Of a stretch of 64,000 nucleotides of DNA, positions 58,290 to 64,000 are shown in pieces. Within the stretch, counting starts at the first letter, position 1. Each line of letters opens with the position of its first letter. The stretch lies in NCBI GenBank assembly GCA_050084515.1, contig CM114272.1:59396001-59460000 (forward strand), given 5' to 3'. The DNA is from Blasia pusilla (lineage: Eukaryota > Marchantiophyta > Marchantiopsida > Blasiales). Below the pieces are notes generated by a model. That model saw only the letters and a program-made list of their open reading frames with translations, was not told the DNA's origin and did no database searches. The position numbers and the translations under genes were made by a program.

Positions 58290-59550
58290 AGTTTCCATCA
58301 TTCCCATTGTCTCCATCATTGTGGCTCTCCAAGTTTCCATTATGACTACGGTAACACTCTTCGGCACAAGGACTGGTTACTACTATGCAACCCTATTAGT
58401 ACCATTGGTTTTTGGATTATCTTCTTAGCCAACTAAAATATCTCTCTCTTTCCACTCCTTGGTGGTCACAACCCTACACAATGCCAACTTTTATAGGTAT
58501 TATCTCTTGGGGTAACTATATTACATCCCAAGAAGTCTAAGGATTTCTCTCTTAATCATCTTTAATCTCTAGGTTTCCTTTGGTTTCACCCCTAATCATT
58601 GCCTCTACCATCTCAATGGGCATAAGGCTCATAAGTGCCTCAAAGATTACAAGCCTCAATCACATCGATGCTTCTCAACCACTCCTAGAGTGATAATCCA
58701 TGTTGCAAAATTCACGTCCATATTTTGACCAAGGATATGCTTTGTGTTGGGACACCATTGTCAAATTTTCAATGAAAATACCGCCATCACTCTTGTGGGA
58801 AACCCCAATGCGCACTCTCGCTCAATAGCATTTGGCTCTACCAATTGATATGCCTGTTCATCTCAAATCAAGCCAGAACCATCATCCTTATAAGCATAAG
58901 AGGTGGAAAAACTCATCAATATGGGAAGTGCTACTTATGTCATGCAAGCTTATTTGACCACACAACAAGAGTCCATCATTGTGCCTGATTGCTTATGATT
59001 GATGCCTAAGATCCAAAATAGAATCCTCCAAAAAATATGAGCGCTTGTGGGAGGATCCCTACACTCTTCCATACGCCCTTCTCAACACCTTACATGGCAA
59101 TAAGTTTTTCCATGAGAGGTGTAGACAATGCTAACATAATCTTGCACTCATCACATCCAAAAATATTTATGGTCCAATCCATACACAAACCTAATATACA
59201 CTGAGGAATGTATCCTTTTTTGGGTGCGGTATGCACCATAGATTTTGACAAGTCCATCCAAGAGTTTGACACATGATATGACTCCCAGGAGTTACGAGCC
59301 CCTACGCAATTCCACACTTTAATAGTATGGAAGGGTTTATTCAACACTTAAAGGGTCCTTGGATGGATGACTACATGGAGTTTTGATCTTTACACTTGTT
59401 AGAGATTGATGCTTGGAGGATGTATTGGGCTAGAGGGTATGTATCCACTAGTGGCCGCGAGGCGTATGATGGGATAGTAAGAGGAGAGAGGCCCACACCC
59501 ATCAGTCCAAGGACTAGATGGAGATGATAGGAGTAAGGATGATAAGAAGG
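58290..59550. other. No gene recognised
   Basis: Possibly flank or terminal repeat of the retroelement that follows; not demonstrated. Confidence 0.35.
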
Positions 59551-59559
59551 AAGAACACT

Positions 59560-60660
59560 CAGATGCTAGAGCACCACCTAGTTTTAGTCCTACAGTGGAT
59601 TTTTTTCGACAGTTGGGGAGGAGCTACCAAGTCTTGTGGACCAACAAGCTAAGGAGTCTACAAGATTTTCAGCAGAGAGCGAGTGAGAGTCTGAGAGAGG
59701 CGTTCATCCATATGCGGTGATTGATCATTGCCACATATGGAGTGATTGAGGCGCAACCAGTGTAGTATTGGTACAAGGTTCTAGAGCAATTGCTACGAAG
59801 GACAGTCCAAGATGCGATGTTGCTTCACACGGTGACACCCACAATAAAGGTGGTCTTTGAGTCTTTGAGCTCAACATGAGTGAGGAGCAGGTGGTGACCC
59901 TCACAATTTTCATGGGATTCAACGAGTCCACAAATAGAAGTTGCCTCATAGGTGCCCTATCATGCACCAATACTATAAGAGCAAGCAGGTAGGCCTAGAG
60001 AGTAGGGTGGGTATCGTAAGCCCATAATGAGACAACGACCCATATTGACATATGTTGCCTAGTAGGGATTGGAAATAGCTTGTCCCTTTGCTCCCATAGG
60101 CAAAGGGACTGCCCATAGTATGGTAGAGGGTCAAGGGCACCTCCAATTGCTCAGGAGCCATCTAGGATAGTCCCACCATAGTTGCAATATGACCATTGTT
60201 ACCGATAATCACACTAGGGATACGTGTTTTGATCTTCGCCAAGATCTATGTCCAAAGGTAGGCCAAGGGCCTTGGGGCAAGAGAGTTGGTGGAGATCCAA
60301 GAGTTGATGACCGTGGTAATATGGTTCCATCAATAGTCAGAGGAGATGGAGGACGTGCATCCAATACAACACTCCCCACTAGCATGGATCTGTTGGAGCA
60401 AAGGATTGCTGCCATGAAGATGATGAAGCCATTGACAAGTATGGAGCCAAGAGTAGCTAGTGTGGCTCTAGCCTCCACATTGTATTAGGATACCGGGGAG
60501 GATTATGCAAGTTTGAGGTTTATGTGCAGTGCGGCTCAGATAGAGGTTGCTGCAGTGGTGACTCGCGGTGCTACGAGAGTGACCAAGCCACTAGGAAGTG
60601 GGGTTGAGACTGACCCAGGGAAGGGAGCCAATGGGCGACACCATACATCATGTCATCGAT
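59560..60660 (+). pseudogene. Ty3/gypsy-type Gag remnant
   Basis: The plus strand, through several stops and frame changes, reads VDFFRQLGRSYQVLWTNKLR, SLQDFQQRASESLREAFIHM, ATYGVIEAQPV, stop, YWYKVLEQLLRRTVQDAML, HTVTPTIKVVFES, then LNMSEEQVVTLTIFMGF: the capsid-like pattern of plant retrotransposon Gag (long helix, WYxxLxxxLRxxVxDAxLL, LSERIELNM). Near 60190 CYR, stop, SH, stop, GYVF looks like a damaged CX2CX4HX4C zinc knuckle. No reverse transcriptase or integrase was found in the window. Confidence 0.5.
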
Positions 60661-60679
60661 GGTGCTTAGATGATCTCCA

Positions 60680-61300
60680 ATAGTGGCCACATATGAGGTA
60701 GGTGAGTCAACATCACGAGGAGTTAGAGAGGCAACTCCTATATCGGCTCAGGTGGAACCAATGTCGACCACATTGTTGGAGGTGGCCTCTAAGGTGAGCC
60801 AAACTCCAATTTTTTTCCGCAATGGAGTTGGCTACTATGAGAGTTGGACCAGCGGAGGTGTCTTGGCCGGACTCCACACTATGTAAGCGTGGAGAGGTGG
60901 CTGCCTCTCATTTGAAGGTGGTTGGTGAGGAGGTGGTGGATTTGCCCTCGAAGCATATGCTCGGGATGTCCCCCACTCAGCTATGGCAGGTTGTGGCGGA
61001 AAAGTTGGTAGATATGGCAGCTTGACCAACCATAGAGTGAGCAATGGTGACACCAAGTGTGGTGTTTTTGGATAATCGAGTTGAAGTGTTCTTCTTGGTT
61101 AGTTCTGCAAGAATGGTATACCTCCCGTAGTGTATTCTACTTGCTTTGGGCATGCAACCCTTGATATTAGGGAAGGTGGCATATTTGGCGTTGGGGTTAC
61201 GGAAAGGCAACATTGAGCCTTGTCCCTTGCAAAAAAAGACCCCTATTAGGGGCATGTCACCCATGCAATACATGACTCGACATGAGTTAGTTGTTAGACT
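60680..61300 (+). pseudogene. Post-Gag region of the retroelement (protease area?)
   Basis: Plus-strand frames (60683-60886; 60822-61025) overlap and are stop-interrupted, with some coding character (VVGEEVVDLPSKHMLGMSPT; FLDNRVEVFFLVSSARMVYL; CPLQKKTPIRGMSPMQY). Position after Gag suggests a protease domain but I do not see a reliable D-T/S-G active site. Confidence 0.25.
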
Positions 61301-61860
61301 TTAATCAGAGCATGAGTCAGAGCATGAGTCAGATAGTGCGATCGTACGCACTCATGCGATTTTGACACTTGTAGAGTTGTAGGATGTGTTGGTAGGAATT
61401 ATGGTGTTGTATCCCCTTGGTTTCATCCTTGATTTTTGGGAGGAGATAGTTTCTTATCGGCGAGGGTGAAAATCAAATGATGGACATGTGAGCCATTACT
61501 AGTGTAATTTGAAGGGCGTAGTGGTGGTCAACCACATGACGATACAATGACCATGTTGGTAGCATTCACAGATAGTGAGTAGTTGCCAGAAGAGTTGTTG
61601 GAGAGGAGCACCCATGCGGAGGACATCCTTCTAGCGGATAGTCCCACGAAGAGACATGCCAAGATGAGTGTCTCTTCCCATGGTGCAAAAACCTCTTTAT
61701 CGATGCTGGGTACGAGCATTGAGTTGTAGAGGAATGTTGACGAGCTCGTGAGGCAGGCGTGAAGCCGTGCGTATCTCTTCGAGTACATAGAGTCATATGA
61801 TGGTCATGCTCTTGGACTGGAGACTTAATATCTTCATATACCACACCTCTTGTATGGCAA

Positions 61861-61968
61861 TATCTCAAGGAGGGTACGAGAGTGTTAGATCTCTTCGGAG
61901 GGATCAACTTGGTAGGTAAGTGCTGTGTTGCAGTGTTGCAAGATGACATCCAGATACATCGATATCTC
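61861..61968 (+). pseudogene. Short cytosine-5 methyltransferase-like motif I
   Basis: Thirty-six codons read YLKEGTRVLDLFGGINLVGK, then CCVAVLQDDIQIHRYL and a stop; after the stop, MKIDEM. DNA cytosine-5 methyltransferases open with VLxLFxGIGxxxxxLxxxG..V.RYxxxEID; the match in order and spacing is good but short, and no PCQ or ENV motif follows. Retrotransposons encoding cytosine methyltransferases have been reported in some eukaryotes, so its place downstream of Gag is not absurd. Could be chance. Confidence 0.35.
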
Positions 61969-61999
61969 TAGATGAAGATAGATGAGATGGATTAGCAGA

Positions 62000-63360
62000 C
62001 AAGCATGTGTTAGGAGATGTTATGGGGATGACAACATCGACGGTGGTAGATGTGTATAGAGTAGTAGATCGTGGGAGGTAGACATGAGGTCTGCTATTTG
62101 GAGTTAGGGGGACCGAACTACCAGCTAGGGGGGCGGTTGTGTGGTCTCGATGTTTATGCGTGAGTATATTTTTATGAGTGGATCGACCCGTATGTTGGGA
62201 AGATTGGTGTTGTGTAGTGTGTATATGTGACCAACGAATGACAACAATGTGGATTTTGTAGAGATGTGTATGTGCACAAAAATTGCCACATGTTAGTTAG
62301 CCGTCTTGTAAAGTTCTACAACATGGACGACATATAGGGTCAGCAGGCTGTTCGGATACAACTTTGTTTTGAGATGTTGGACAAGGTTGGTGATAGGCTG
62401 AGTGCATCGGAAATGTTTTTTTTTGACAAGCCGGGCCACTCTAGCTCAACGTACTCTCTAACCCTAAACGCCAAAGCTTGTTCACGTTGTAAATTTCCGA
62501 GATGCATTGTTGAAAATATATAGTGGTTACAGAGAGGGGAAAGGGGATGATTTTCTAGAGAGTGGTGAGTACAAGTTTTTAAGAAAGTATTAGAAGATGT
62601 ATATAAGTGCCCAAATACTTCCCCTACAAAAGAAATAAATATCGCAATCGCATGTCTCACGGCATAACTTAACTCTTTGATTCATATTGTTGCTTTGGTT
62701 GTAGAACCTTTAGTATGTATGTGCAGACCGACACACCAAGTCAAAATGTGTTAGATCAGCAACATCATATCACCTAAAAGACGAAAAACATAACCAACGT
62801 AGCTTTGGTCTATTCGCGATTAAATATTTTATGTGAAATTTTCAGAAAAAAAAGGAAAATTTCAAATTTTCAATTCCATGTAGATAAAATAAATAAATGA
62901 CATATACTAATAGAATGTCCAACATAAGGTTTTAGATTGAATATTGATTTTCCGACCCCTACATACACTCCCAATTTTTTTCTCCTATCCATTGTTTACT
63001 ACTATTTCTATCCCACCCCTCTCAAAGTTTTTATCACAACTAGATAAATTCTTACAAAAGGCCTACTTAATATGATCTAACTAAGCTGCTCTAATTATGG
63101 ATGGACTCTCTCATACTCCAATGACAAAGCTTGTATGTTGTTACTTTAAGAGAGTGGGTGAGGTAAGGGTTCGGGGAGCTTTTTCATGGGACCCGGTACA
63201 TTACCGGGAATGGTAAATCGGAAACGGAAATTCGGTTTTTGAACGGGTTTTCAGAAATAATACAAAGAGCGTCCTCAAATCCAACCGGTTTTTCGTAAGC
63301 AACTTAAAAATTAATTGGAAATTCTCAGATTCAACCAGCTAACGTAACCCGGATCTCCCC
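62000..63360. other. No gene recognised
   Basis: The minus-strand ORF at 62660-62340 has no motif. AT-rich from 62650 to 63150. Confidence 0.4.
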
Positions 63361-63413
63361 GGATTTATCTATTGGCATATGTCATTGGGTGACATATGCC
63401 AATAGATAAATCC
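63361..63413. repeat. Perfect 24-bp inverted repeat, 5-nt loop
   Basis: GGATTTATCTATTGGCATAT plus GTCA (63361-63384), loop TTGGG, then the exact reverse complement (63390-63413). Confidence 0.97.
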
Positions 63414-64000
63414 CGCCGAATGAAATCCGTGGGGGCCTAGTCCAAAGACCAAGGGAAACCCTAAGGTCGATCCGTGCCGAGGGCAGGATAAGTCAAGACG
63501 ATTTCATCTGTCACGATATATGAGGTCGTCGTAACGTCGCTCACGACTTGGTCTTTGATATAAAGGGAGTGAAGTCAAGACGGTCTTCCTGTCGCGTCAT
63601 GACTTGGATTTTAGCTCGCGCCAACAGTGGGTCAGGGACACTACGTGGAGAGATTCAGAGCCAGTGGTCGCGTCTTGACTTGGACTTTCCTCTGCGCCGT
63701 GACCACGTCCACAGGTAAAGACCCGGAAAGGCACCATCCGCCAACAAAAGCTTTACTGATCGCGATTAGATGATCTCGTCGCGCCATGCCTTAGGCCGGG
63801 TTTCGGGTAGGTTTTTGGGGCTATATATTAAGGTTATCTAGGCTATTTCATCAGTGTTTTTAGTGAAGGCATCTAGTATTTACTACATGTACTTTCTCGG
63901 ATTTTTGTAGTGGATTGCTATTTGTCTACTTTTACAATGGTTATTATTGCTATTTTTTTCCTAATTAGAACCCGTGTCATGAGTGGGGTATACATCTTCA
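63414..64000 (+). promoter_or_regulatory. Possible promoter (TATA box at 63821-63830)
   Basis: GC-richer DNA with repeated GTCGCG.C.TGACTTGG phrases (63540, 63590, 63670), then CTATATATTA and a T-rich leader. Resembles a retroelement LTR or host promoter; the transcribed region is outside the window. Confidence 0.3.

Overview
The window is nuclear plant DNA, almost entirely transposable elements, with one probable host gene at its left edge. Evidence for a land plant: spliced coding remnants with GTAAGT/CAG junctions, a partial bulb-type (mannose-binding) lectin protein, rolling-circle Helitron protein, hAT, CACTA, Mutator-like and Ty3/gypsy remnants, and long CT microsatellites. The style (element-rich, gene-poor, transposons carrying DNA-methyltransferase-like genes) suggests a fern, lycophyte, bryophyte or gymnosperm rather than a small-genome flowering plant; that is inference. 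All assignments are by eye from motifs; no database was searched.

Layout. 1-0.8 kb: GC-rich end of a lectin receptor-type gene on the minus strand. 1.58-1.96 kb: fold-back element. 2.5-4.2 kb: hAT-like transposase fossil. 8.3-9.6 kb: broken Pif1-type helicase. 9.9-35.5 kb: one Helitron on the minus strand, split into pieces (31.35-35.5, 20.5-20.88, 9.9-10.8 kb) by two large insertions. The first insertion (element I, 10814-20498) is a Mutator-like element with a 9-bp target duplication; it itself contains a CACTA-type element (15309-19699). The second insertion (about 20.88-31.24 kb) holds a 2.3-kb element with long inverted repeats, a multi-exon methyltransferase-like gene and a 151-bp tandem array that turns back on itself. 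36-39 kb: unassigned.

39118-52829: element II, a 13.7-kb relative of element I, flanked by a 9-bp direct repeat TTGTGCTAG. It has two divergent genes: on the plus strand a DDE transposase with a SWIM-like zinc finger, and on the minus strand a cargo gene whose order appears to be coiled coil, ParB-like patch, motif IV and motif I of a beta-class N4-cytosine/N6-adenine DNA methyltransferase. Introns, the intergenic promoter region and the element ends are packed with a family of about 27-29 bp near-perfect palindromes (half-site TGCAACCCGTCGGA and its reverse complement). Element I keeps only the last exon of each gene, joined through this palindrome-rich intron DNA.

52.8-64 kb: two long CT tracts bracketing a 0.39-kb perfect-looking fold-back, a kinase-like pseudogene, two unidentified ORFs, a decayed Ty3/gypsy gag, and downstream of it a short stretch that looks like motif I of a cytosine-5 methyltransferase. 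The recurrent theme is mobile elements carrying DNA-methyltransferase-like genes; every copy here is damaged.
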